From the NCBI GenBank assembly GCA_900104375.1, contig LT629302.1, positions 3,180,480 through 3,244,479 of the forward strand: a stretch of 64,000 nt of DNA. Direction: 5' to 3'. The position numbers were made by a program, and so were the translations under genes. Below, piece by piece: positions 1-9,150 of this stretch. Numbering within the stretch: the first letter of the stretch is position 1; each line of letters begins with the position of its first letter. The DNA comes from Flavobacteriaceae bacterium MAR_2010_188 (GTDB taxonomy: Bacteria; Bacteroidota; Bacteroidia; Flavobacteriales; Flavobacteriaceae). Under the pieces are notes generated by a model that did no database searches, was not told the DNA's origin, and was given only the letters and a program-made list of their open reading frames with translations.

Positions 1-1
1 C

Positions 2-832
2 AAAGCGCGGAAAGCAATCACCCCAAGTTGGTTGGGCGGTAGACTTCCGCTCACCTCATATCTCAGCCAATTTATGAGGCAGAAACTATCGGAATCATTA
101 CATCCTGGGAGCAGGGAGAAAGAACTAAAATTTCTTCATCCATTGATTGCCGCACAAGAAGAGCGCTCACACATTCCCAAGGAAGATGAGTTTTTGGTTG
201 AAATGATTAACAAAAGAGATGGTCATCATCTTTTTATGTATCCGTTTGAAGGTCGTTTGGTTAACGAAGTAATTGCGTCATTAATAGCGTATAGAATCAG
301 TAAAATTAAACCACTAAGTTTCACGATTGCCATGAACGATTATGGATTTGAACTGCTTAGCGACCAACCTATACCAATCGATGAGAGCAATGTAAAGTCA
401 ATTCTTTCAAAGGAAAATCTTATGAACGATGTTATCGGAAGTATTAATGCCTCGGAAATGGCCTCGAGGAAATTTAGGGATATTGCCGTGATTGCTGGTT
501 TGGTGGTTCAATCCCAACCAGGAAATAAAAAAAACAATAAAAGCCTTCAATCTTCATCGGGATTGATTTTTAGGGTTTTGGAAGATTATGAGCCTCAAAA
601 TTTATTATTGCGACAGGCCTATACCGAAGTTTTTGATCAACAGCTGGAAGAAGTTCGTCTGAAGGCAGCATTTGAAAGAATCCACGACTCCAAAATCATC
701 CTAAAACATGCCGATTCATTTACACCACTTAGTTTCCCTATAAAAGTTGATAGCCTAAGGAACTCTTTAAGTAGTGAGGATTTAGGTACTAGGATTAGAA
801 GAATGCAGGAAGAAGCAGTGAGGGTAAATTGA
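2..832 (+). CDS. Ligase-associated DEXH-box helicase (Lhr-like), C-terminal part
   Basis: The frame is open to the left edge, so this is the 3' end of a longer gene; the first TTG at 32 is not a start. The visible 277 residues begin TPSWLGGRLPLTS, the conserved stretch that opens the C-terminal region of Lhr-type helicases, and the ATPase core lies outside the window. The next gene is PdeM, and in many bacteria this helicase, PdeM, a DNA ligase and an exonuclease form a ligase-associated DNA repair set. I infer a DNA-repair helicase on that basis. The ligase is expected to the left of the window. Confidence 0.8.
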   Translation, partial: KARKAITPSWLGGRLPLTSYLSQFMRQKLSESLHPGSREKELKFLHPLIAAQEERSHIPKEDEFLVEMINKRDGHHLFMYPFEGRLVNEVIASLIAYRISKIKPLSFTIAMNDYGFELLSDQPIPIDESNVKSILSKENLMNDVIGSINASEMASRKFRDIAVIAGLVVQSQPGNKKNNKSLQSSSGLIFRVLEDYEPQNLLLRQAYTEVFDQQLEEVRLKAAFERIHDSKIILKHADSFTPLSFPIKVDSLRNSLSSEDLGTRIRRMQEEAVRVN

Positions 833-904
833 AAAAACTTCTCTATTAAAAAAGGAGGGAATGAGGGAGGTGTTTTTTAAATTTGCTGGCCACTTAAATT
901 TTCT

Positions 905-1558
905 ATGACCATCGTAACCAAATCTATTAAACGCAAAGGTGAAACCCTAGTAATGACCAATCAAAGGGCGGTCTTTTGGGAATCTCATAAAACCTTGATT
1001 TTATCTGATCTTCATATTGGTAAAGCGGCTCATTTTAGAAAGCACGGTATACCAATCCCGGTGGATGTTCTTCACGCTGATCTTCAAAGATTAGAAATGC
1101 TAATTCAGTTTTTTAATTGTACTTCATTGACAATCGTAGGTGATCTTTTTCATGCTGGTGCTAATGGAGAGATTGAAATGTTTAAAGAATGGAAAAACAA
1201 GTTCGAAGTGTTGAGCATCGATCTTATTAAAGGAAATCACGACCGCTTATCTAACAAGATGTATGACGAAATTGGCTTGAATGTTTACAAACCGGTAAAG
1301 CATGTACCGCCGATAACATTTATTCATGATACCAACCCTGATGAAACCAATAAATTTTGTATTTCTGGGCACACCCATCCTGGGGTTACCATAAAGTTAA
1401 GTGGTAAGCAATATATAAAACTTCCCTGCTACCAACTGAGCAATAATCAGATGGTTCTTCCGGCATTTAGCGACTTTACAGGCCTTAATACCAAGAGTTG
1501 TAAAGATGATGCAATCTGTTATGCCTTCACGGATTCGGCAATTTTTGCGGTTAAATAA
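905..1558 (+). CDS. pdeM: Ligase-associated DNA damage response endonuclease PdeM
   Basis: A 217-residue calcineurin-like metallophosphoesterase. All metal-binding motifs are visible in order: D35-x-H37 in LILSDLHIGK, GD80 in VGDLFH, GNHD at 110-113, and GHTHPG with H156 and H158. Known members of this family are nucleases encoded beside the Lhr-type helicase and a DNA ligase, and the helicase end lies 72 bases upstream on the same strand. There is no signal peptide, so it should act in the cytoplasm. The ATG at 905 gives a normal family length. Confidence 0.85.
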   Translation: MTIVTKSIKRKGETLVMTNQRAVFWESHKTLILSDLHIGKAAHFRKHGIPIPVDVLHADLQRLEMLIQFFNCTSLTIVGDLFHAGANGEIEMFKEWKNKFEVLSIDLIKGNHDRLSNKMYDEIGLNVYKPVKHVPPITFIHDTNPDETNKFCISGHTHPGVTIKLSGKQYIKLPCYQLSNNQMVLPAFSDFTGLNTKSCKDDAICYAFTDSAIFAVK

Positions 1559-1597
1559 AATAAAAACGTAAATTTACGAGGTTAACGCCCCTGTTTA

Positions 1598-3982
1598 ATG
1601 CGAATTTTATATTTATTAAGCTGTCTTCTCCTGTTCGGATGTTTTACTTCCGACGATGTAGAAATTTCCAATTTTGCTGAAATATTTTCTGGTTCAGAGT
1701 CTATAAGCGGTAAATCTGAATATCTAGATTCTCCATACGTTACCGCAGGTGATAGAGTTTATATGGTAGGCCACCAAGACGGAAGTTTTCCCGAATTGGG
1801 TTGGCATATTAAAGATGAAATGGGCGGCATCTGGAACCACCCCATAAAACTAATGGATGGCTTTGAAGCCGAAATTTCAGATGGACAAAAATCCTTCAAA
1901 CTAAATAAGGCCGAAAAATTTACCAACTATCCTTTCGGAAATAAACACGATTATAAGCTAGCAGACCTCGATTTAAACGTAGAACGCTGGCAATATGTAC
2001 CCGATAATCTTCAAGGTGTTGCTATTCAATATATCATCTACAATGATTCTGAAGAAGATACAACAATCGATTTTAAATTTACTGGATATTCCGATTTAAG
2101 GCCCACTTGGCTAGGCGAGCGAACAGATATGATAGACTCGCAGGACGAATCTACTTTTTTAAGGGAGGATTATTCATGTTCTGTCAGGGATAAAAAAAAT
2201 TCTTGGTTCTTAAAATTTGGTTCGGATCAAAAGACCTTGGGTTATAGGCAAGAAGAGAATCCATACAAAGGTCTTGGTTTGGCTCGGTCAATGGCTTACA
2301 AGATTGATATCTCACCAAAAGCTTCAAAAGTAATCACCTTTGTTATTGCGGGTTCTTATACGTCTAAGGCTGAGGTTAATGATAACTATGAGAAAATCCA
2401 TCAGGGAATCTCCAAAAATCTTGATTCAAAAAAACGTCGTTTCGAAAAACTTGCTAATAAATCAAAACTCACGATCCCAGATAAAAAGTTAGAAGAGAGC
2501 TTTAGATGGCTTAAATACAATAGCGATTGGTTGATACAAACCGTTCCAGAAATCGGCACCGGGATTACCGCGGGCATCCCTGACTATCCTTGGTGGTTTG
2601 GCGTAGATAGCGAATATGCCCTCAAAGGTTATATGCGAATTGGTAGGGAAGATGCCGTTAAGAGCACGATTAAACTTTTGGACAGCATGTCTCACGTTAT
2701 CAACGGAAATGGACGAATAATTCATGAAATGTCCACCAACGGCGCTGTTTTTAATAAAGGGAATATCAATGAGACGCCTCAATTTGCATCCTTAATTTGG
2801 GATATTTATCAATGGAACGGCGATAAGGATTTTCTAGAAAAGTATTATCCCACCGTCACCAAAGGTCTTACTTGGCTTATGGAAGAGAATGATGCTGATA
2901 AAAATCTTTTTCCAGATGGCTTCGGAATGATGGAAATCCATGGTATGGACAGCGAAATGATAGATGTTGCTGCTTATACCCAAAAAGCGTTTTCTGACGC
3001 TTCAAAAATGGCCGCCGAAATGGGCGACCTAAACAAATCAAAGGAATATCAAAAGCTTGCCGAAAAAATCAAAGTTGAAATCAACAAAAATTTCTGGTCC
3101 GAAGAATTTCAATCTTACGCCGATTTTATCGGTAATGACGAGCAGGCATTAAAGCTAATTGATGATGCAATTATCCGTGCAGACACGCTGAACAAGCCTT
3201 GGGCGGTCGAAGAACTTACCCTAACTGCCGAAAACACCAGGAGCACACCCACAGCAGGGAAACGGCCTTTTGTCTTGCATCATAATTGGGTGGTTAATAC
3301 ACCCTTAGAAACGAAAATTGCAGACAGTATAAGAGCGGCTCGAGCTTTGTTAACCGCAGAGAAATTTGTAAATCCATTTGGTGTTTTTGTCACCGGAATT
3401 GATAGGGACGAGTCTGCAGGAACTGATGAAGGCTCCTTTAAGGGAAGTAAATCATTTTCTTATACCGGAGCGGTGATGACCTTGCCTACTGCCGTTCTCA
3501 TAATCTCCGAAAATAATTACGGTCGCCCTGATAGAGCGCTAGATTATCTTAAAAGAATGGACAAGTCTTTTAGTTATGCGCTTCCCGGAAGTATGTACGA
3601 GGTATCGCCAGATTATGGAATGATTACCCAAGCTTGGAATATCTATGGTTACGCCGTCCCAATTGTTTCCCAGTTTTTTGGAATTAAACCGATGGCGTCG
3701 CAAAAGACGATTACCATTGAACCTCAGATGCCAATAACTTGGGATAAGGCTTCACTTGAAGATGTGGAAATTGGGGATAATAAGATTTCAATTTTTTACG
3801 AAAAAACCGAAAACAAGCTAAACTTAAAGGTGAAGCAGACCAAAGGAAATTGGACGCTAAAAATCAAAGTACCCAAAGGAAAGAATTACGAAACTTTCGA
3901 TGAAATTGATGTTAACAATGAAGGTAGAACAACACTCTTTACTTCTGGCTTAAAGGAAACAAATATAATTATTTACTATTGA
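1598..3982 (+). CDS. Six-hairpin glycosidase lipoprotein, glycogen-debranching-like
   Basis: A 794-residue protein with a short lipoprotein leader (hydrophobic stretch ending FGC, Cys15), so it should be anchored outside the inner membrane. Residues about 30-290 look like an N-terminal beta domain. Residues about 295-690 resemble an (alpha/alpha)6 barrel of the amylo-alpha-1,6-glucosidase type (PDYPWWFGVDSEYAL near 328-342, then repeated helical pairs). A short beta domain closes the protein. It probably trims glucan or oligosaccharide; the exact GH family and substrate are not settled here. It faces the large minus-strand sugar operon and its last 14 bases overlap the 3' end of the LacI gene, so the two may be expressed under related conditions. 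A perfect CGTAAATTTACG palindrome lies 20 bases upstream of the ATG. Confidence 0.65.
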   Translation: MRILYLLSCLLLFGCFTSDDVEISNFAEIFSGSESISGKSEYLDSPYVTAGDRVYMVGHQDGSFPELGWHIKDEMGGIWNHPIKLMDGFEAEISDGQKSFKLNKAEKFTNYPFGNKHDYKLADLDLNVERWQYVPDNLQGVAIQYIIYNDSEEDTTIDFKFTGYSDLRPTWLGERTDMIDSQDESTFLREDYSCSVRDKKNSWFLKFGSDQKTLGYRQEENPYKGLGLARSMAYKIDISPKASKVITFVIAGSYTSKAEVNDNYEKIHQGISKNLDSKKRRFEKLANKSKLTIPDKKLEESFRWLKYNSDWLIQTVPEIGTGITAGIPDYPWWFGVDSEYALKGYMRIGREDAVKSTIKLLDSMSHVINGNGRIIHEMSTNGAVFNKGNINETPQFASLIWDIYQWNGDKDFLEKYYPTVTKGLTWLMEENDADKNLFPDGFGMMEIHGMDSEMIDVAAYTQKAFSDASKMAAEMGDLNKSKEYQKLAEKIKVEINKNFWSEEFQSYADFIGNDEQALKLIDDAIIRADTLNKPWAVEELTLTAENTRSTPTAGKRPFVLHHNWVVNTPLETKIADSIRAARALLTAEKFVNPFGVFVTGIDRDESAGTDEGSFKGSKSFSYTGAVMTLPTAVLIISENNYGRPDRALDYLKRMDKSFSYALPGSMYEVSPDYGMITQAWNIYGYAVPIVSQFFGIKPMASQKTITIEPQMPITWDKASLEDVEIGDNKISIFYEKTENKLNLKVKQTKGNWTLKIKVPKGKNYETFDEIDVNNEGRTTLFTSGLKETNIIIYY

Positions 3983-5006
3983 CCATTGGTCGAGTGGAGT
4001 TTCTAGCGATTATTTTGGTAGAGATTTCTACGACTTTATGATTAACTGGTCGACCGTGTTTTAAATCCTGAATATTTTCATATAATAAGTCGAAAGCTTC
4101 AACGCCCATTTGGTAACCTGGTTGATCAACCGTCGATAATGAAGGCGAAGTAACCTTGGTCAAAAACCAATTACTGAAACCGATAATCGAAATATCTTCA
4201 GGTATTTTTACCCCAGATTCCTTCAATCTAATCAAAGCTCCAGTTGCAATAAGATCCGCAAATGCAAAAATGCCATCTACGTCTTTATGGTCCTCAATAA
4301 TCGTTCCTGCTAACCGATAACCGTCTTCAAAAGATAGGTCAAGACTTTCGTAAACTAGACTGTCGTCGTACTTAATCCCGTTAACTTCCAAAGCCTTTCT
4401 ATAACCCATTAGTCGGTCAATCGTGGTCTGAGGTTTCAAAGAGCCGCGGATATGAGCTATTTTTTTACAACCAGTATCAATAAGGTGCTGCACTGCTTTT
4501 TGGGAAGCTAAACGATCGTCTATAATGACTTTAGAACAATTGATCAATTTCGAAATTTTATCATAAAGAACAACTGGAATCCCTCCGTCGATTATGGCAT
4601 TGATGTGTTTGTAGTGTACAGTTTTATCCGATAATGACAAAAGAATGCCGTCAACGTTTTTATCGATCAATAAATTGATCTGTTCTTTTTCGTGTTCGTA
4701 AGATTCTTCAGATTGAAGCGTAATCACCAAATAACCTTTTTCTGCCGCAGCGTTAATCACGCCATTAATGATGTTAGAAAAGAAATGATGCACGACTTGA
4801 GGAATAATCAATCCGATCATTTTGGACTCATTGTTCCTTAGACTTTGGGCGAAAGGATTAGGCTTGTAATTAAGCTTTTCAGCCAGTTCCTTTACCTTAA
4901 TCTTGGTCTTTTCACTGATATCCGGATAATCCTTTAAGGCTTTGGAAACCGTAGCCGTAGAAATTCCCAATGAATCCGCAATTTGTTTTAGGGTTACTGA
5001 TGCCAT
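3969..5006 (-). CDS. LacI-family transcriptional regulator
   Basis: A 345-residue regulator. The N-terminal LacI helix-turn-helix is clear (TLKQIADSLGISTATVSKAL, then the hinge LNYKPNPFAQSLR), followed by a periplasmic-binding-protein-like effector domain (about 60-335). It is the last gene of the sugar operon. Its ATG shares one base with the trehalase stop (TAATG), so the two should be translationally coupled. The family binds palindromes with a central CG. One such palindrome, CGAAAACGATTTCG, lies upstream of susC at 29563-29576 and is the best candidate operator, which would make this an autoregulated sugar-responsive switch. The effector is probably a sugar, unidentified here. Confidence 0.9.
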   Translation of the reverse strand: MASVTLKQIADSLGISTATVSKALKDYPDISEKTKIKVKELAEKLNYKPNPFAQSLRNNESKMIGLIIPQVVHHFFSNIINGVINAAAEKGYLVITLQSEESYEHEKEQINLLIDKNVDGILLSLSDKTVHYKHINAIIDGGIPVVLYDKISKLINCSKVIIDDRLASQKAVQHLIDTGCKKIAHIRGSLKPQTTIDRLMGYRKALEVNGIKYDDSLVYESLDLSFEDGYRLAGTIIEDHKDVDGIFAFADLIATGALIRLKESGVKIPEDISIIGFSNWFLTKVTSPSLSTVDQPGYQMGVEAFDLLYENIQDLKHGRPVNHKVVEISTKIIARNSTRPMVNSK

Positions 5007-7003
5007 TAATCGATTTTACTTTGATTGGTGTCCTGTTTTGAAAACAACTCTTCTGGGTCGGTAAGAGAATTTAAATTCGCTTTTAATTCTGGACTAAGCA
5101 ACGACATTCCGTATTGAAATGAAGCATTCATCCAACCGAAACCTTCTCTTGTAATATATTGAAAATCTGTCCCTACATTACCATATTCTGCAAAAACTTT
5201 ATGAGTGGCTTCAACCACATCATATTTCTCTGGAATTGTCCCATTAAATTCAGCTGCATTTTTCGTAATCATATAAAGCCATCGATAAATCAATTCTTCG
5301 GCCTCTCTGTCATAACCATAATCCTTAAGACCTTTCCATATCATTATTTGATGAGGTGCCCATCCGTTTGGATAATCCCACTGTCTGGCTGGTCGCTCTT
5401 CATTAATCGGGCCTCGACTATCTTCGGTGCTTCCGGCAATACCACCCTTTTCTTTTAATAAGGGCAAAGCATTTTCTACCAATTTTTTGGCTTGTTCTTT
5501 TGATGCCATTCCGGACCACATGGGGACAAAAGTTGTAGCAGCAACGAACTCACTTTGTTGCTTCTTCTCAAAATCAAAATCAAAGTACATCCCTTTTTCC
5601 TCGTTCCAAAGCAAAGCATCAGATAGCTGCTTTCTTTTTAAGGCCTTTTCTTTCCAATAGTCAGTTGTATAAGATTTCTTATCTGTTTTAAAATTTCCGT
5701 TGAAGACGCTTTCGGTAAGTTCGGCAAAATCTGTTTCGTACTTATATAACAGCCCGTTAAGGTCTACCAAGTTTAAATCTGAAGTAAATCCTTCAATCCT
5801 ATAAGAGGTATCGTGCCCCGATTCGCGCATACTGCGGTCATGGACAAAATATTCATCTAATTCTTTATTTACGATTTCACCAGATTGATATTTCTTAACG
5901 TAGTCTTTCATTGAAAGTTTAGCATTTTCGGCATAAGGTTTTATTATTACATCAAAATGGCCTTCTTCCGTTTCTGGCGGAACGCCAATACCATCTGAGA
6001 AATATCGGTTAAGACCGGTCGGGGTCAATCTTCCGCCGTCCTTCATCCAAACAGTTTCGTATTCCTTAATTGCTGTGGTCATTAAATCCCGTAACCAAGC
6101 AGAATCTTGGGTAACTTCATAAACTTCTCTAATTAGGCTTGAAAAATAAGGGGGTTGGGAGCGGGTAAGATAATAGGTGCGATTAGCATTTAAAATCTTG
6201 CCGTAATTTTCTATTTCATATTGAAAATTCTCTGCCATCGCCTTGGCCAAATCGACTCTGCCATCTACTAGCAGCCCAATAGATTCAAAATAACTGTCCC
6301 AGCCGTACATCTCATTAAAACGGCCACCTGGTACAACAAAAGGAACACCTTGATAGCTGCTATCGGTTTTCACCAGTTTTAAGGCAAGAATTCCCGGTTT
6401 GTCATTGAGGCTCTTTACATATTCTGGAGTAACCTGAGCCGGAAGTTTTATTACCGTAATCGGAAATTTGTCCTCAAGGGATTTATAGTAATCAAATGCT
6501 TCAGTATCCTTATTAGAAACATATATCCGAAGTTGATCAGAAACCAATGTTTTGTTCTTGGTATCGGAAATTAGATTGTTAATTCCTTCTTCATCCAAAT
6601 GTCTGGTAAGGCCATCCCAATAAAAATCCTTAATTGAACGTGAAACTCGGTTTGCAGGTGGTTCTTCAATCTGGGTGATTTTAAGTTTCGCGAATTCCTT
6701 GCCCTCGTCGTCGGCACGGATAAGTTCTTGCAGTAAGTTTGAAAGTTTTGCAGTTCCTTTTACCTCATAGGTATTACCGTCGGCAGTCTCTATAATAAAC
6801 GATTTTGGTGCAGTATCGTCTACCGTAATTTTTTTATCACCGTCGGTATCTTCTTGTTTTAATAATCTGGATAATGTTTTGTCTATATCCATTTTTAGTT
6901 CTGAGTTTTTGGAAATTTCCTGGGTTTGTTTCTCCTCTTGCTTACAACTGAATGATGCAAAAAAGAGCGAAAAGCAAATAATTATATAACTAACTGATTT
7001 CAT
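5006..7003 (-). CDS. GH37 trehalase, lipoprotein with an EF-hand-like loop
   Basis: A 665-residue trehalase that would split alpha,alpha-trehalose into two glucoses. The leader ends FASFSC (Cys20), so it should be a periplasmic or surface lipoprotein. Both trehalase signatures are present: PGGRFNEMYGWDSY at 225-238 and QWDYPNGWAP at 541-550. The ESGxDxS segment at 394-400 carries the expected acid D398, and the C-terminal REGFGW segment carries the expected base. Residues 52-63 (DTDGDKKITVDD) form an EF-hand or dockerin-like calcium loop in an N-terminal extension ahead of the catalytic barrel. The gene lies 31 bases after the MFS transporter and is coupled to the LacI gene. Confidence 0.92.
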   Translation of the reverse strand: MKSVSYIIICFSLFFASFSCKQEEKQTQEISKNSELKMDIDKTLSRLLKQEDTDGDKKITVDDTAPKSFIIETADGNTYEVKGTAKLSNLLQELIRADDEGKEFAKLKITQIEEPPANRVSRSIKDFYWDGLTRHLDEEGINNLISDTKNKTLVSDQLRIYVSNKDTEAFDYYKSLEDKFPITVIKLPAQVTPEYVKSLNDKPGILALKLVKTDSSYQGVPFVVPGGRFNEMYGWDSYFESIGLLVDGRVDLAKAMAENFQYEIENYGKILNANRTYYLTRSQPPYFSSLIREVYEVTQDSAWLRDLMTTAIKEYETVWMKDGGRLTPTGLNRYFSDGIGVPPETEEGHFDVIIKPYAENAKLSMKDYVKKYQSGEIVNKELDEYFVHDRSMRESGHDTSYRIEGFTSDLNLVDLNGLLYKYETDFAELTESVFNGNFKTDKKSYTTDYWKEKALKRKQLSDALLWNEEKGMYFDFDFEKKQQSEFVAATTFVPMWSGMASKEQAKKLVENALPLLKEKGGIAGSTEDSRGPINEERPARQWDYPNGWAPHQIMIWKGLKDYGYDREAEELIYRWLYMITKNAAEFNGTIPEKYDVVEATHKVFAEYGNVGTDFQYITREGFGWMNASFQYGMSLLSPELKANLNSLTDPEELFSKQDTNQSKID

Positions 7004-7034
7004 CTTAATAAATTTTTCTGAACTAGTTTGAAAA

Positions 7035-8498
7035 CTATAGCCTTATGTTTTTGGGCATTGACCTTCCAAGTCGGGTTGCCAGAACCGCAGCGATGATAAA
7101 AAATACTCCTCCAAAGAGTATCGCGTTTATGGCGCTATTGCCCAAGAGATTTTTTATGATTGGGCCAAAAGTTACGGTCTGTATCAACATCGGGATAACA
7201 ATCATCATATTAACGATTCCCATATAAACACCACGTTTTTCTTCTGGAATAACTTTTGAAACCATAGAGTAGGGTATTCCCATCATGGCGGCCCAGCCGA
7301 TACCAAACAATATCATCGGAATCAACAAAGCATATTCATTTTCTATAAAGGGCATACTGAGCATGGCGATACCGCTAAAAACAAGACAAGTTACATAAAC
7401 CGAGCGAGAACCGTATTTTTTAGCAAAAGGAACCAGCATCAATGCCACGACCATAGTGACGAGATTATAAGTTCCGTTCATAAGACCTGTTTGTGCCAGT
7501 GCTTGTTCTGAGACGGCTTGGAGATCTCTGGCAAAAGTGACATCTACCGCTCCGATAACTTGACCGTCGTTGCAGGCATTGATAATGCCTTCATATTTAG
7601 TGGTATCTTCTTCACTTATTCCGTAAAGTGTGGTCCTGAGCATTGGGGTTATAAATTGCCAATAAACGAACAGCGCATACCATTGAAAGAAATAAACGCC
7701 AGCTAATTTCCACATCATTTTGGGCATACCACCGATTGCACCCATAATCTCTGCGAAAGGTTCTTTGATACGCTGCACAAAGGTCTTGCCTTCCTTATCA
7801 CGCTGTAGCCTCTGAAATTCTTCATCTGTGGGCGGTATTTCTGGGGTTTTCCAGACAGACCACAGAATCGTTGATACAGAGGCAAAAGCTCCTAGAAAAA
7901 ATGAATAATAGACCCATTTGGGTATGGCGGTAACCGTTTCGGTGGCCGTTGTACAAAGACTCGAAGATGCTTCTGCCGGAACGCTAAACCAATCCTGAAA
8001 AAGAAATAGTGAGAAATTCGCGATGGTAATACCTGCTCCCACAAAAAGACTTTGCATTTGATAGCCAAAGGTTATCTGGTCATCATTCAATTTGTCACCT
8101 ACAAAAGCCCGATAGGGCTCCATGGCGGTATTGTTAGCCGCGTCTAATATCCAGAGTAAACCCACAGCAAACCAAAGCTCTGAGCTGTAAGGGAATGCCA
8201 TTAAACACAAACTTCCGAAGATTGCTCCGATCAAGAAAAATGGCTTTCGCCTTCCGCCCCATTTAGGTAACCAGGTTTTATCAGAGATTGCCCCGATAAT
8301 TGGTTGAATTAACAACCCTGTAACCGGACCCGCAAGATTCAACAGTGGAAGCTCATCATGGCTCGCGCCTAGGAACGAAAATATTGGATTAATTGCAGTT
8401 TGCTGAAGGCCAAAACTGAATTGGATGCCAAAAAATCCAACATTCATATTCCAGATCTGCCAGAATGATAAATTAGGTTTTTTAAAATTCTTGAACAT
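7035..8498 (-). CDS. MFS sugar transporter (SLC45/GPH-like)
   Basis: A 487-residue inner-membrane protein with about 12 hydrophobic segments. The first loop motif reads GAISDKTWLPKWGGRRKPF, the GxxxDxxxxxxGRRxP pattern of the sucrose/maltose-type transporters of the major facilitator superfamily. The stretch after NTAMEPYRAFVGD is also typical. A polar insert near residues 300-345 (EEDTTKYEGIINACNDGQ...) probably projects into the periplasm. It sits between the cytosolic kinase and glycosidase genes and the periplasmic trehalase, so it likely imports the glucose or short oligosaccharide made outside. The substrate is inferred from context only. Confidence 0.85.
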   Translation of the reverse strand: MFKNFKKPNLSFWQIWNMNVGFFGIQFSFGLQQTAINPIFSFLGASHDELPLLNLAGPVTGLLIQPIIGAISDKTWLPKWGGRRKPFFLIGAIFGSLCLMAFPYSSELWFAVGLLWILDAANNTAMEPYRAFVGDKLNDDQITFGYQMQSLFVGAGITIANFSLFLFQDWFSVPAEASSSLCTTATETVTAIPKWVYYSFFLGAFASVSTILWSVWKTPEIPPTDEEFQRLQRDKEGKTFVQRIKEPFAEIMGAIGGMPKMMWKLAGVYFFQWYALFVYWQFITPMLRTTLYGISEEDTTKYEGIINACNDGQVIGAVDVTFARDLQAVSEQALAQTGLMNGTYNLVTMVVALMLVPFAKKYGSRSVYVTCLVFSGIAMLSMPFIENEYALLIPMILFGIGWAAMMGIPYSMVSKVIPEEKRGVYMGIVNMMIVIPMLIQTVTFGPIIKNLLGNSAINAILFGGVFFIIAAVLATRLGRSMPKNIRL

Positions 8499-8505
8499 AT
8501 TTTTG

Positions 8506-9150
8506 CTAATCGTTAGTTAGTATAGTTAAATCTGTAGCGATAATAATATCAGCATATCTAGAATGTTCCCTAATGATATGATGTTCAATAAGTAATACAT
8601 CTTCGACAAAATCATCCATTTTGTCTCGCCCTCTGTTCATTCTTTGTTCTTTGCTTTCTTGAAAATCCATTTTCATAAATATCTTATAATCAGGATTTTC
8701 CAATAGGCCAACGTATGTTCCTTCCACAATGCAGAAGTTATATTGTTCGGTCGAAATAGTTTCTGAAGTAATATTGTTCTCCCCGTAATTTACGAGGGGT
8801 TTTTGAATAGACAATGCACCCTCCATGAAATTTTTTAGTTGAGTATCCAAAAGTTGAAGATTTACTTCGTGGGCTCCAACATTCTCTAAGCTTTTAAGTC
8901 TGTTGTTGTGATTGTCTAGAGGCGGAAGCAAAAAATAATCATCCATATGAATGATAAAACCTGTATAGTCTGATAAGGTTTCAATATCTATTTTTAAACT
9001 ATTTGCTAGGGATGTTTTGCCACAACCAGATTCACCGCTGACCGCAATACAGAATTTTTTGTTCGGAATTTTTTCTGACCTTATCAGCGATATCACATAA
9101 TCTGTGATGGATTTATAGGCAGGGAAATAATCGAGTTTATCACCAATCAT
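8506..9150 (-). CDS. Uridine-kinase-like P-loop kinase
   Basis: A 214-residue cytosolic protein with a Walker A motif at 39-46 (GESGCGKT), a following MDDYFLLP segment, and VEGTYVGLL in the position where uridine kinases and phosphoribulokinases carry their second conserved block. RMNRGRDKMDDF near 170 resembles the lid of that superfamily. The start overlaps the stop of the upstream glycosidase by four bases (ATGA), so the two should be co-translated. Lying between a glycosidase and a sugar transporter, it may phosphorylate a sugar released in the cytosol rather than a nucleoside. That is inference from position. Confidence 0.7.
   Translation of the reverse strand: MIGDKLDYFPAYKSITDYVISLIRSEKIPNKKFCIAVSGESGCGKTSLANSLKIDIETLSDYTGFIIHMDDYFLLPPLDNHNNRLKSLENVGAHEVNLQLLDTQLKNFMEGALSIQKPLVNYGENNITSETISTEQYNFCIVEGTYVGLLENPDYKIFMKMDFQESKEQRMNRGRDKMDDFVEDVLLIEHHIIREHSRYADIIIATDLTILTND

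Noticed and set aside
1567..1578. Perfect palindrome CGTAAATTTACG before the + strand glycosidase
   Set aside because: It lacks the central CG of LacI-type operators and AT-rich 12-base palindromes arise easily in this genome; noted only as a weak candidate site.
2489..2782. Minus-strand ORF inside the + strand glycosidase
   Set aside because: A shadow of the coding strand with no domain or start context.
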